Source of the DNA: Peteryoungia algae
GTDB taxonomy: Bacteria; Pseudomonadota; Alphaproteobacteria; Rhizobiales; Rhizobiaceae
Length of the DNA stretch: 64,000 bases
NCBI RefSeq assembly: GCF_030369675.1
Contig: NZ_CP128477.1
Location: forward strand, 4,334,810 to 4,398,809
Reading direction: 5' to 3'
The notes under the pieces are model-generated. The model was not told where the DNA came from, searched no databases, and was given only the letters and a program-made list of their open reading frames with translations. A program made the position numbers and the translations under genes. Every line of letters starts with the position of its first letter. Position 1 is the stretch's first letter. Shown piece by piece: positions 53,959 to 64,000 of this stretch.

Positions 53959-53967
53959 CTTGAGCGG

Positions 53968-53988
53968 GTGACGTTTCCAATCCGTCAC
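53968..53988. promoter_or_regulatory. Inverted repeat GTGACG-N9-CGTCAC upstream of ppdK
   Basis: Six-base arms flank nine bases (53974-53982), 49 bases before the ppdK start. Together with the neighbouring 23-base palindrome it may form a regulatory region for ppdK. Confidence 0.4.
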
Positions 53989-54036
53989 ATTTGCTGTAAA
54001 CGATGGAAAAACAAGCCTGTTCGGGTGGAGAGGGCG

Positions 54037-56703
<2,667 letters not shown>

Positions 56704-56735
56704 GAAGGCATAGTTACATCCCTACTCGATAATGC

Positions 56736-59585
56736 CTACAGCCGCTTCCGCCTTGCCGCCCCTGGAGGGCGCGGTAGTTCTGGGTCAGGCAAATCACGCA
56801 ACCGGCGGATCAGGAGGGCCCTGTCTGGGTCTATTCGTGCAAGTAGTCGCTCAGGGTCGTCGGCCTCGTCAACATTGGCGAGGTCCATTAGCAGCGCGGC
56901 AGATTGTGCTGATTCCGGCGACAATTTGGGCGTCAGCAGGCTGGCAACGTCACGCAGAAGCCCGGGATCGCGGCACGTCTCAGCGAAACCTGTCATCAGG
57001 TCTGAAAGCCATGATTTGTCTTGCAGGTCTTCAGGCGCGAACGCTTGCAACAGTGCTGCGCGCGGCAAGACGCCAGCAGCGGCCTGCCAGCCTGCTGAAC
57101 GTCCACCTTCTACCGCGATGTCTGCTAAAATTTTGCCGTGTTCGCGATAGAAGAATACGGGCTTCTCGCTGGCCAGCCATTCTCCATGCTCGGCAATAAG
57201 TTCGTCAAAATCCAGCCATTCTCCCGACCTCATTGCCGCTATGAGAACCTCTGCTGTTTCGCTTCGCGGATCGGGGAACAGGTCACTCGATGTCTCTTGA
57301 AATTTGAGCACCCATTCTATAAAAAGACCAATAATTCCCGGCATTGGCACACATGTAGCTGAAGTGCACGCGTAACACGTGCTCCAGCAAAGGTTCAAAT
57401 CGTCACCGCTTTCGCGCGCAAGTTCGATAGCTTGGCGTAATTGCGGCAGCGCCTCTTCGTGCCGTCTTAGTTGGCCGAGTGACCAGCCAGCGTACTGACG
57501 AGCTTCCTCCTCCTCGATTTTGTCGCCAATCTCAACAGCCAATGCTATCGCCTGGGACAACTGTACAATTGCTTCGTCATGACGAGCTAGCTTGCCGAGG
57601 AACCAACCCGCGTAACGTCGGGCAGTCGCCTCGCCGTATTTGTAATGAATCTCTTGCGCCAGGTCGATCGCTCTATACAGTTGCGATAGCGCCTCCTCAA
57701 TGCGGTCGAGTTGGCCGAGCGACAACCCCGCGAGCCTCCTAGCGATCGTCTCCTCTCTTTTGTTGCCAATCTCGCTCGCAAATTCGATCGCTTGCTTCAG
57801 AGGCACGAGCGCCTCTTCATGGTGGTTCAGATACTCCAACGACCAACCGAGCATTCGATATGCTAAGCACCTCAATTGTGATGGAAGGGTGTCAAGCTTC
57901 TCTGCGTCTAAGCTCATTCCGAGTTGAGCGACAGCCTCCTGATCATCACGAACAAGCGATAGAAAGCGCATCAGTCCGTCTAGGGCGATTACCCGCGCAG
58001 CTATGTCATTTTTAGATTGATCAAGAGCATGGTTCAATTCCCCTTCGGTCTCACGCTCATGTCCGAGCCGGTAGAGGGCGTGTGCTCGCAAGCAGGTAAG
58101 GATGGTCGCTTCGATAAGGGTCATGCCGGGACTTGGTCTACACTCGTGTAGAACATTTTCTGGCTCTTGCGCCAGTCTTGTTTCCCAATCTTCAGGCGAC
58201 CCCAAGTCGGCGGTGGTTGCGCTAAACCAAGCCATTAGGCCGCGCTTGAATCCTGTGATGTAGTCGCTTTTTTCTCCGGCAACCTGCTCCATTGCCAGCC
58301 GGCTGAATAGCGCGCCTTCGGCCAAGCGTCCATCGAGCAGATGTCTCAAGCCCTGCTGTTTTTGCTCTTGTCGGTCGTAGAAGCTGCGCAGGAAGTCGAG
58401 AATGCTGGCAAGCGGTGTTTCGTGCGCTACCCGGCTGCCCTGACGACGCCTGTAGTAATGGGCAAAAACCCGATCTGTAACGGCGTAAAGTGTCTCTCGG
58501 CTGTCTGGGGCGGGGCGGCCGCGAATGATGTCCGCTCGCTGCAGGTCCGTCATCGCCCGCGCGATTTGGCTTTGTCCCTCTGCGCCAACGCGCTCAGCAA
58601 GTTGCGTCTGCGATGCTGGCTCGCCGCCCCGGATCAGAGCGTCGAGTAGCCCGCGGACCAGCGGTGCAAGATCCTCAATCCGTCGGCGATAATATTCCGC
58701 GAGACGGTCGGCCAGCGCGTTCATCGTTTCCGCAACGGTCAGCGCATCCTCTGTCTCGATCACCTCGGCAAGCAATTGGGCCAGTCTCGGCGTGCCGCCA
58801 ATGAACTCTGCGACCGCTCGGGCCTTGGCTTCCTGCCTGCCATTGAGCGGTGACTTGCCTTCACTCTCACGCTTGCGGTTGAAATAGGTGATGCAGTCAT
58901 CGGTCGTCCATGGCTGCAAGCGCACCGACTCAAATGCCTGGAACAGCGGCTTGTCGTAATCCATGTCGACGGTGCCGGTCGCCGTGGCAAGCAGCATCAC
59001 CCTGTTCTTCTGTCGAAACAGCCAATCGCGAAGGCGTTGTTCATCCTCATCGTTTGCAAAGAGGGTTTTCAGAAGGCTGTCGAAGTTCTCGACCGCGACG
59101 ATTACGAGGCCCTTACCATCCGGCAATGCCACGTCTAGGGCCGCTTCCAGCTTAGCGGCCGACTCCTTCCACCGGCGAGCGGCCTCGTCCGGTTTTGGCC
59201 ACTGAAACATGGCCTCTGCAAAGGCCTCGTCTCCCTCGGTTTTCGTGAGGAGAACCGTGATGTAGTCGAGAAAGGCGTGCGGGCTTTTCTGGAGATTGTG
59301 CTGTTCTTCCGGCAGCAGCAGGAAGGTGATCGGCTTGTTGTCCGTTGGTGTCCGCTGCAGTGCGATCTCGACCCGTCGCATCATGAAGGACTTGCCGAAG
59401 CCGCGTGAGCCATAAAGCACGACGTGCTGCAGGGCGCCAGGCGTCGCCGAGCGGGAACGGCTGACGGCCGCTATGATCCTGCCGAATTCCTCTTCGCGCC
59501 CGGTCGAAACGGCGACGATATCGGCATCGGTCATGTCATGCGTCATGAAGGTGCGAACGACTGCGGGTCTCGAATTCGTGTTCAT
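56736..59585 (-). CDS. P-loop ATPase with TPR repeats (STAND-like)
   Basis: A 949-residue protein. The P loop is YGSRGFGKSFMMRR (residues 58-71), and the Walker B region GLVIVAVENFDSLL has a Glu where Asp is usual. A winged-helix-like region follows (about residues 310-400). About four TPRs with a 40-residue period lie near residues 575-725 (EEALVPLKQAIEFASEIGNK, EEALSQLYRAIDLAQEIHYK, DEAIVQLSQAIALAVEIGDK, EEALPQLRQAIELARESGDD). The last 220 residues are unassigned. It resembles STAND NTPases that sense a ligand through repeats. Its ATG overlaps the stop of the upstream ATPase gene. The TPR part looks poorer in GC than its flanks. Confidence 0.7.
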   Translation of the reverse strand: MNTNSRPAVVRTFMTHDMTDADIVAVSTGREEEFGRIIAAVSRSRSATPGALQHVVLYGSRGFGKSFMMRRVEIALQRTPTDNKPITFLLLPEEQHNLQKSPHAFLDYITVLLTKTEGDEAFAEAMFQWPKPDEAARRWKESAAKLEAALDVALPDGKGLVIVAVENFDSLLKTLFANDEDEQRLRDWLFRQKNRVMLLATATGTVDMDYDKPLFQAFESVRLQPWTTDDCITYFNRKRESEGKSPLNGRQEAKARAVAEFIGGTPRLAQLLAEVIETEDALTVAETMNALADRLAEYYRRRIEDLAPLVRGLLDALIRGGEPASQTQLAERVGAEGQSQIARAMTDLQRADIIRGRPAPDSRETLYAVTDRVFAHYYRRRQGSRVAHETPLASILDFLRSFYDRQEQKQQGLRHLLDGRLAEGALFSRLAMEQVAGEKSDYITGFKRGLMAWFSATTADLGSPEDWETRLAQEPENVLHECRPSPGMTLIEATILTCLRAHALYRLGHERETEGELNHALDQSKNDIAARVIALDGLMRFLSLVRDDQEAVAQLGMSLDAEKLDTLPSQLRCLAYRMLGWSLEYLNHHEEALVPLKQAIEFASEIGNKREETIARRLAGLSLGQLDRIEEALSQLYRAIDLAQEIHYKYGEATARRYAGWFLGKLARHDEAIVQLSQAIALAVEIGDKIEEEEARQYAGWSLGQLRRHEEALPQLRQAIELARESGDDLNLCWSTCYACTSATCVPMPGIIGLFIEWVLKFQETSSDLFPDPRSETAEVLIAAMRSGEWLDFDELIAEHGEWLASEKPVFFYREHGKILADIAVEGGRSAGWQAAAGVLPRAALLQAFAPEDLQDKSWLSDLMTGFAETCRDPGLLRDVASLLTPKLSPESAQSAALLMDLANVDEADDPERLLARIDPDRALLIRRLRDLPDPELPRPPGAARRKRL

Positions 59586-60727
59586 GCCAGCCCCGACCTT
59601 TTCCACCAGTTCTTGGCCAGACGCGAGCCGGCCTTCCAATGCCGTTCGTAGTCGGCGTCTTCCGTGAAATCGACGAAGCCGTCTTCCACCAGCATTTCCA
59701 TAGCTTCCATAAGGTCGATACGGTCGAATGCTGGGGCGCAGGGGAGTTCCTCGCCGCGACAGGTCTCGACCGCCATGACGGCTTTCAGGGCGGGGAGCAG
59801 CAGTTCTTCGCGTCGATTGTCCCCAAGTGCGGAATAGGCTTTGAAGCGCCTATCAAACTGATTGAAAAAATCTGCGTGCAGATGCGGGCGCACGCGTTCT
59901 GAAAAAATGGTGGCAAAGTCCTGAGGCTGCGCCTTGTTCCCGACCTCCAACAGACCCTTGACCAGAAAGCAGGGATAGAAGACGCCTGACTGCTTGAGGA
60001 ATTCGTCGGTGTGTCCTGCCGTCCAGCTTGAAGGATCGGTCGCCTGTTGCACGAATTCTCGTGCCTGTTCTTCTGTCAGTTCCGGGACGGGGAAGGGTTG
60101 AAGATCATTCAGGTGTTCGCTGTTGAGGCCATGCTGGCGTGACAGGGCCTTCATGCCAATCGAGCCGGTGAGGAGCATTCTCACACCAGCCCCGCGCCAT
60201 TCGCGCATCGAAGCGAGCAGCCGATCTGCCTTCTCGGCTCCATGTTTGTTGATTAGATTGTGCATGAAGGTGGAGAATTCATCGATGATGAGGATCGGTG
60301 GCGTGCCTTCCTTGCTCGCTCGTGCGATCGCCTGGGCAACGATTTGCCAATAAGCTTCGAGCGTGGTCTCCTCAAACGGCGTTCCGTTGGTCAATGCGTC
60401 GAGTACGGTTTTTGCCGGGCTTTTGCCAACCACGTCGAGCGTCTTCTGGAGGAAGTCCTTGCGGTTGGGCATGGCGCCGAGCCAGCCCGCGAGGAAGTCC
60501 GAAAGCGAGTTCAATCCCTCGCCATTGAAGAAGGCATAGGGCGTGCCTGCGCTTATGAACTGCTCCATGGCGTATTGCCGGAGGGTGGACTTTCCTATTC
60601 GCCTCAAGCCGAACATTTTGATGCCATTGCTCTTCAGGAGTGTGCGCATGAAGCGCTCCTCAAGGTCCGGCCTCGCAAAGCGTTGCGCACCGCTTACGGC
60701 ATTCCCGTAGTGCAATTCTAGAGCCAT
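59582..60727 (-). CDS. AAA-family ATPase, first gene of the ATPase/TPR operon
   Basis: A 381-residue ATPase of the archaeal-ATPase/AAA_35-like group. Walker A is FGLRRIGKSTLRQYAM (G40-T48), Walker B is ILIIDEFSTFMHNL (D149 and E150), and a sensor-like MLLTGSIGMKAL follows. The C-terminal part (about 290-380) looks like a winged helix. The ATG at 60727 is preferred to one 11 codons upstream because the inferred promoter would start transcription about 60757. It is coupled to the TPR-ATPase, so the two probably act as one complex. Confidence 0.75.
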   Translation of the reverse strand: MALELHYGNAVSGAQRFARPDLEERFMRTLLKSNGIKMFGLRRIGKSTLRQYAMEQFISAGTPYAFFNGEGLNSLSDFLAGWLGAMPNRKDFLQKTLDVVGKSPAKTVLDALTNGTPFEETTLEAYWQIVAQAIARASKEGTPPILIIDEFSTFMHNLINKHGAEKADRLLASMREWRGAGVRMLLTGSIGMKALSRQHGLNSEHLNDLQPFPVPELTEEQAREFVQQATDPSSWTAGHTDEFLKQSGVFYPCFLVKGLLEVGNKAQPQDFATIFSERVRPHLHADFFNQFDRRFKAYSALGDNRREELLLPALKAVMAVETCRGEELPCAPAFDRIDLMEAMEMLVEDGFVDFTEDADYERHWKAGSRLAKNWWKRSGLA

Positions 60728-60746
60728 GTCCCACCTATGCGCCGCC

Positions 60747-60758
60747 GGAGATATCTGC
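60747..60758. promoter_or_regulatory. Operator copy 1 (GGAGATATCTGC) at the ATPase operon start
   Basis: AGATATCT is palindromic, and the motif recurs 59 bases upstream. This copy coincides with the expected transcription start of the operon, where a bound protein would repress it. Confidence 0.55.
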
Positions 60759-60763
60759 ATTGG

Positions 60764-60793
60764 CGTATATCAGGCCAAAGTCGGACTTGTCAA
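60764..60793 (-). promoter_or_regulatory. Promoter of the ATPase/TPR operon
   Basis: On the minus strand a consensus -35 TTGACA (60793-60788) is followed after 18 bases by TATACG (60769-60764). The start site would be about 60757, giving a 30-base leader to the ATG at 60727. This is one of the best promoter matches in the window. Confidence 0.6.
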
Positions 60794-60805
60794 TTATATG
60801 CCATT

Positions 60806-60817
60806 GCAGATATCTGC
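60806..60817. promoter_or_regulatory. Operator copy 2 (GCAGATATCTGC) upstream of the ATPase promoter
   Basis: A perfect 12-base palindrome just upstream of the -35 region. Both copies are followed on the plus strand by a GCGTATA segment, so the repeated unit is longer than the palindrome itself. Confidence 0.55.
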
Positions 60818-60972
60818 GTCTGCGTATAATTTTTCAGCTTTCGAAAAGCCGCTTGCCGCTGACGAGCGCCAGTGGGGCTGTCTGCAAAGCCTCACCAACC
60901 TCCCCGAGGCCAATTGCCCCCCGCCACCCCCGCAGGCTAGGTTGCCACCTCATACCCATCCCGGAGACACCC

Positions 60973-61273
60973 ATGCCCGGCTATTCCGCCCGCCCGCCCG
61001 CCCGCAATCCCGACAAGCGTTCTCGACGATGCCGTCACCCGCATCACCCGGTGGGATTTCGAGCCGGGTGCTGCGACCGGCCATCATACTCATGGCCTGG
61101 GCTATGTCGTCGTGCCGCTGACCGATTGCCATTTCCTGATCGAGGATGCCTCCGGTGAGCGCCGCGTCACAGCCAGAGCCGGCGAGGCCTATCGCCGCGA
61201 TGCCGGCGTCGAGCACAATGTGATCAATGGCGGCGACCAGCCGATGAGCTTCATCGAGATCGAGTACAAATGA
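60973..61273 (+). pseudogene. Cupin-domain protein, frameshifted at a CCGC repeat
   Basis: An ATG with GGAG seven bases upstream starts a reading frame (MPGYSARPPA) that leaves the coding frame after a run of five CCGC units. Downstream, the +1 frame encodes a cupin: VLDDAVTRITRWDFEPGAAT, HHTHGLGYVVVPL, and GVEHNVINGG, ending FIEIEYK at 61273. With four CCGC units instead of five the two parts join into a single protein of about 98 residues. So the gene is broken in this sequence, either by slippage, by phase variation, or by a sequencing error. The stop overlaps the start of the MBL-fold gene. Confidence 0.75.
60986..61005. repeat. Tetranucleotide repeat (CCGC)5
   Basis: Five perfect CCGC units lie in the first ten codons of the cupin gene. 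Gain or loss of a unit shifts the frame by one, so the tract can switch the gene on or off. Confidence 0.85.
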
Positions 61274-62196
61274 GCGAGACAGACGAGCAGGCGGTGCCGC
61301 AGTTCGTGACCGAGTTCGAGGCGCTGCACGGAATGGCAGTGCCGGTGGCCGAGGGCGTTCAGCGCGTCACCGCACCCAATGCGAGCCCGTTTACCTTTCA
61401 CGGCACCAACACCTATATCGTTGGCCGGAATTCTGTCTGCGTCATTGATCCAGGCCCGGACAATGACGCGCATTTCGAAGCCCTGATGGCAGCGCTTGAA
61501 GGTCGTGAAGTGACCCACATCGCCGTCAGCCACACCCATCGCGATCATTCCCCGCTGGCCCGCCGCCTCAAGCAAAAGACCGGTGCCGTAATCGTGGCCG
61601 AAGGCCCGCATCGTCCCTCGCGGCCGCTGTTCGAAGGCGAGCTGAACCCCTTTGCCGAAAGCGCCGACACCGATTTCGTCCCCGACATCGCGCTTGTCGA
61701 CGGGCAGACGGTCGATGGCAATGGCTGGCGCCTGACCGCGGTCCACACGCCCGGCCATACGGCCAACCATACGGCCTTTGCCCTCGAAGAGACCGGCATT
61801 CTCTTTTCCGCCGACCATGTCATGGCCTGGGCCACCTCGATTGTCGCCCCGCCCGATGGCGCGATGAGCGATTACATGGCCTCGCTCGACCGGCTGCTGG
61901 AGCGCGATGATCGCCTCTATCTGCCCGGCCATGGCGGAGCGGTCACGGCCCCCCAGTCTTTCGTCCGGGCACTCCGCACCCACAGGCGCATGCGCGAACG
62001 CGCGGTACTGGAGCGCATCATCAAGGGGGACCGGCGCATCGCCGACATGGTGAGCGTCATCTATGCCTCGACGGATCCCCGCCTGCATGGGGCAGCAGCC
62101 TTGTCCGTGCTCGCCCATCTGGAGGATCTCGTGGAGAAGGGGCTGATCGTAACGGATGGTCCGCCGAAGCTTTCAGGGGAGTATCGCCCGGGCTGA
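61270..62196 (+). CDS. MBL-fold hydrolase (BLACT_WH/LACTB2-like)
   Basis: A metallo-beta-lactamase-fold hydrolase of 308 residues with a C-terminal winged-helix segment (about 240-300). The metal motif HTHRDHS is in IAVSHTHRDHSPLARRL, and VHTPGHTANHTAFALEE and LYLPGHGGAV provide the other metal-binding regions. The N-terminal FTFHGTNTYIVG is typical of the LACTB2-like group, which includes RNA endonucleases and thioester hydrolases. The ATG overlaps the cupin stop, so its translation may depend on the upstream frame, which is shifted. Confidence 0.85.
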   Translation: MSETDEQAVPQFVTEFEALHGMAVPVAEGVQRVTAPNASPFTFHGTNTYIVGRNSVCVIDPGPDNDAHFEALMAALEGREVTHIAVSHTHRDHSPLARRLKQKTGAVIVAEGPHRPSRPLFEGELNPFAESADTDFVPDIALVDGQTVDGNGWRLTAVHTPGHTANHTAFALEETGILFSADHVMAWATSIVAPPDGAMSDYMASLDRLLERDDRLYLPGHGGAVTAPQSFVRALRTHRRMRERAVLERIIKGDRRIADMVSVIYASTDPRLHGAAALSVLAHLEDLVEKGLIVTDGPPKLSGEYRPG

Positions 62197-62260
62197 GGGA
62201 AATAGGCCCAAGGCCAGTCCTCTGCACGCGGCCAAAAAGGGGACGGGCACCAGAGGTCAC

Positions 62261-63187
62261 TCAGTTCCCGGCAATGCCCAGAAGCTCTGCATCCAGCGCA
62301 TGCAGGAAATCCTCGGCGATGCGGTCGCTGATGCCGAGATCGTGCTGGCCGTAACGGGCGGCCACGCGCATGTCGACCAGCGTCATCTCGGCCTCTTCAC
62401 GCAGCCGCACCACCGCATCGAAGGGAAGGCCGAAGACCAGCGTACGGGTCGAAAACTGAAGTCGTGCCGTACCTTCCGGTTCGCCGTCGTCGAACGGCAC
62501 CAATAGGCTGGGCTCTGGCCGGGCGGTGGGCAGCGGACCGCTTTCCGGCAAAGCCTCTTCGGAGGAACCGGGCGTGTCTCCCTCGATCCCCGTCCCCGTC
62601 GTCGGCCGAAGCTCCAGCGCCGGCAGGCCGTATTCCTCCCCGCGGCTCGCCGTCACCACCAGCCGGTTCGCCGCCGCCACCTTGCGCACCGCGTCGTAAA
62701 CGCGGTCGATCGCCCCCTCATAGCGGCGACCATTGAGCCCGGGATAGGCGGCGAGCTGCGCTGCATCGGCATTCTCGGGCAGAGCGGGGCGCGGAAGAAG
62801 ATGCTGCTCCGCCGCCGGCACGGAGACCCAGGCAGGTCGGTCCAGAAGATCGGTCGCCACCTCGGTGAGCTGCGGCTTGGTGACGTAGAGATAATAGCCG
62901 TAACCCGGCAGCGCGAGCGGCAGGGCGGCATAGATCAACGCCCAGACAGCAGCGACCCCGCCCAGGGCCCCGATCTGCCAAAGCCGCGCCAGCCCCAGAA
63001 GCGCAAGCGGCACCGAAAGTGCCGCCGGCAGGGCACATGCCAGCACCAGCAGGACGAAATCAGGCGTCGCGAGTGGTCCGAAGCGATGAGCCAGCACCAC
63101 GACCACCAGCATGCCCAGCGAAAACAGCGCCATCCGCCGCGCGAGAAAGGCGGACCGGGACACCGGACGGTCATAGCGGACATGCAT
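62261..63187 (-). CDS. DUF1499 family membrane protein
   Basis: A 308-residue protein with three hydrophobic helices in the first 120 residues and a DUF1499-like C-terminal domain (about 140-300; GRRYEGAIDRVYDAVRKVAA, then MTLVDMRVAARYGQHDLGIS). A charged, low-complexity insert (about 195-230) interrupts the domain. DUF1499 proteins are found in bacteria and plants without a known role. It converges on the MBL-fold gene and follows a membrane protein on the same strand. Confidence 0.75.
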   Translation of the reverse strand: MHVRYDRPVSRSAFLARRMALFSLGMLVVVVLAHRFGPLATPDFVLLVLACALPAALSVPLALLGLARLWQIGALGGVAAVWALIYAALPLALPGYGYYLYVTKPQLTEVATDLLDRPAWVSVPAAEQHLLPRPALPENADAAQLAAYPGLNGRRYEGAIDRVYDAVRKVAAANRLVVTASRGEEYGLPALELRPTTGTGIEGDTPGSSEEALPESGPLPTARPEPSLLVPFDDGEPEGTARLQFSTRTLVFGLPFDAVVRLREEAEMTLVDMRVAARYGQHDLGISDRIAEDFLHALDAELLGIAGN

Positions 63188-63272
63188 GCGGATCTACCGG
63201 AATCAGGAGGCGTTTCGTCCACGGTTGTAACGGCTCATGCGCAGGGCGTCGATAAGCAAAGCTTTGCGATTG

Positions 63273-64000
63273 TCAGGGTGCACGGTTGCGCCCGCCTCCG
63301 AGAAGCGGATTGTCACCCATGTCCAGCACCGGTTCGCCGCTGTCTGGCGGTGCGCCGTCGAAACCATCGGGCACGTCCATCAGCCCTTCCTCGAACGCCG
63401 GATCGAGTGGCAACAGTGTGGGGGCGTCGAGGGTGATGCCGTCCTCCGGCAGGCTCGGGTCGGGAAGCGGCGGCGCATCGGGGCTGAACGGCACATAGAG
63501 CGAGACGGTGACGATGACGGCGATCACCATCAGCCAGGAGCCGATGATGCGGGCCGGAATGGTGAGCCAGGCGCCGAGGAACGGCCGCAGCATCAGGCCG
63601 GGAACCATGAGGATCCACAGCGCGCCAAGCACGGCGGATGAGGCGAATTCCTTGATGCCGATGCCGAAGTCGTCGAGCCCGATGAAGAGTGACAGCGAAA
63701 AACCGACGACGGCAGCGGCCAAAGGCGCCGCAAAGCGGCGCATGCCGGCCGGAAGCCAGAGCGTCAGGCCGGACAACATCACGGCAACAGGCGCGATCAG
63801 GAAAAGCTCGTGGCCGAGCGGGCTTTGCAGGATCGTATGGAAGATCGGATCGAAGAAGAGAAGCATGGGTGCGACGGCGCCGACGAAGGCGAGCGCAATC
63901 GACAGCACCTCGCTCCGACGCCCTGCCATGCCGATGGCGACGGACAGTCCGAGCATGGCGAGCACGAGGTCGTAGATCGACAGCGTGAAGAGATAGCCAA
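63273..64000 (-). CDS. Membrane protein, 5' end beyond the window
   Basis: An incomplete gene: the frame is still open at the window edge (GYLFTLSIYDLVLAMLGLS upstream of the first ATG). At least five hydrophobic helices are seen, then an acidic Pro/Asp-rich C-terminus (about the last 75 residues). It lies 85 bases upstream of the DUF1499 gene and may be co-transcribed with it. No family is recognised with confidence. Confidence 0.6.
   Translation of the reverse strand, partial: GYLFTLSIYDLVLAMLGLSVAIGMAGRRSEVLSIALAFVGAVAPMLLFFDPIFHTILQSPLGHELFLIAPVAVMLSGLTLWLPAGMRRFAAPLAAAVVGFSLSLFIGLDDFGIGIKEFASSAVLGALWILMVPGLMLRPFLGAWLTIPARIIGSWLMVIAVIVTVSLYVPFSPDAPPLPDPSLPEDGITLDAPTLLPLDPAFEEGLMDVPDGFDGAPPDSGEPVLDMGDNPLLGGGRNRAP

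Larger units (their letters stand above)
53686..54036. other. Divergent intergenic region, FabMG-like / ppdK
   Basis: A 351-base non-coding gap containing the divergent promoters. It holds two inverted repeats close to ppdK (listed separately) and a GCATCC-c-GGATGC palindrome at about 53874-53886. No terminator or ORF with a good ribosome site was seen. Confidence 0.45.

Overview
The window looks like a chromosomal segment of an alphaproteobacterium of the order Hyphomicrobiales (Rhizobiales), probably Rhizobiaceae. It is GC-rich. It carries an aa3 cytochrome oxidase cluster in the coxB-coxA-ctaB-coxF-ctaG-coxC order, an ispH/thrB/rnhA block, the cell-cycle methylase CcrM beside mutY, a DUF721 gene, dsbA and smc, a BioR-like regulator next to bioY, an IalB-family protein and pyruvate phosphate dikinase. 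No rRNA, tRNA, CRISPR array or insertion sequence was found. Most of the window is core chromosome, with several accessory inserts.

Layout. 1-8.0 kb: an IalB-like periplasmic protein, then the cox cluster running into SURF1 and a DUF1304 gene. A perfect FNR/FixK-type box (TTGAT-N4-ATCAA) lies just upstream of coxB. 8.0-12.9 kb: ispH, an ABC-F gene with an attenuator-like leader, thrB, rnhA and a Dabb protein. 12.9-17.3 kb: a TetR regulator divergent from a haem-membrane protein across two palindromes, then peroxiredoxin, a DsbD-alpha-like protein, YqgE/AlgH and a LysE exporter. 17.3-23.6 kb: a minus-strand run thrC, M16 peptidase, GNAT, and a membrane PAS-GGDEF-EAL protein. 23.9-33.6 kb: small regulator/enzyme pairs (XRE-cupin with a flavin monooxygenase, TetR with an SMR pump, ArsR with NIPSNAP and ABM proteins, BioR with BioY) plus a lipid kinase-like protein and a HAD phosphatase. 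33.6-34.7 kb: an AT-rich island with an orphan membrane gene split by an in-frame stop. 34.8-50.9 kb: ccrM, HAD, mutY, DUF721, dsbA, smc and an Ivy-like inhibitor. This block is interrupted by an O-antigen-ligase-like gene and by a three-gene surface module. 50.9-56.7 kb: an MFS transporter, a FabMG-like protein and ppdK. 56.7-60.8 kb: a two-gene ATPase/TPR operon with duplicated operators. 60.9-64 kb: a frameshifted cupin, an MBL-fold hydrolase, a DUF1499 protein and a truncated membrane protein.

The observations most worth following are these. (1) The ABC-F gene is preceded by a 24-codon leader ORF, a hairpin inside that ORF, and an intrinsic terminator. The second hairpin arm is perfectly complementary to the terminator's 3' arm, which is the logic of an attenuator induced by ribosome stalling. 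(2) A TPR/beta-barrel outer-membrane protein, a FecR protein ending in a TbpB-like barrel domain, and a CHASE2 adenylate cyclase form one operon resembling a Slam-type surface display system. (3) An operon of two P-loop ATPases, one with TPR repeats, is driven by a promoter bracketed by two AGATATCTGC operators and could be an uncharacterised defence or signalling system. (4) A cupin gene is out of frame because of a (CCGC)5 tract, where one unit fewer restores the frame.

All functional calls rest on motif reading and family knowledge. No database search was run.
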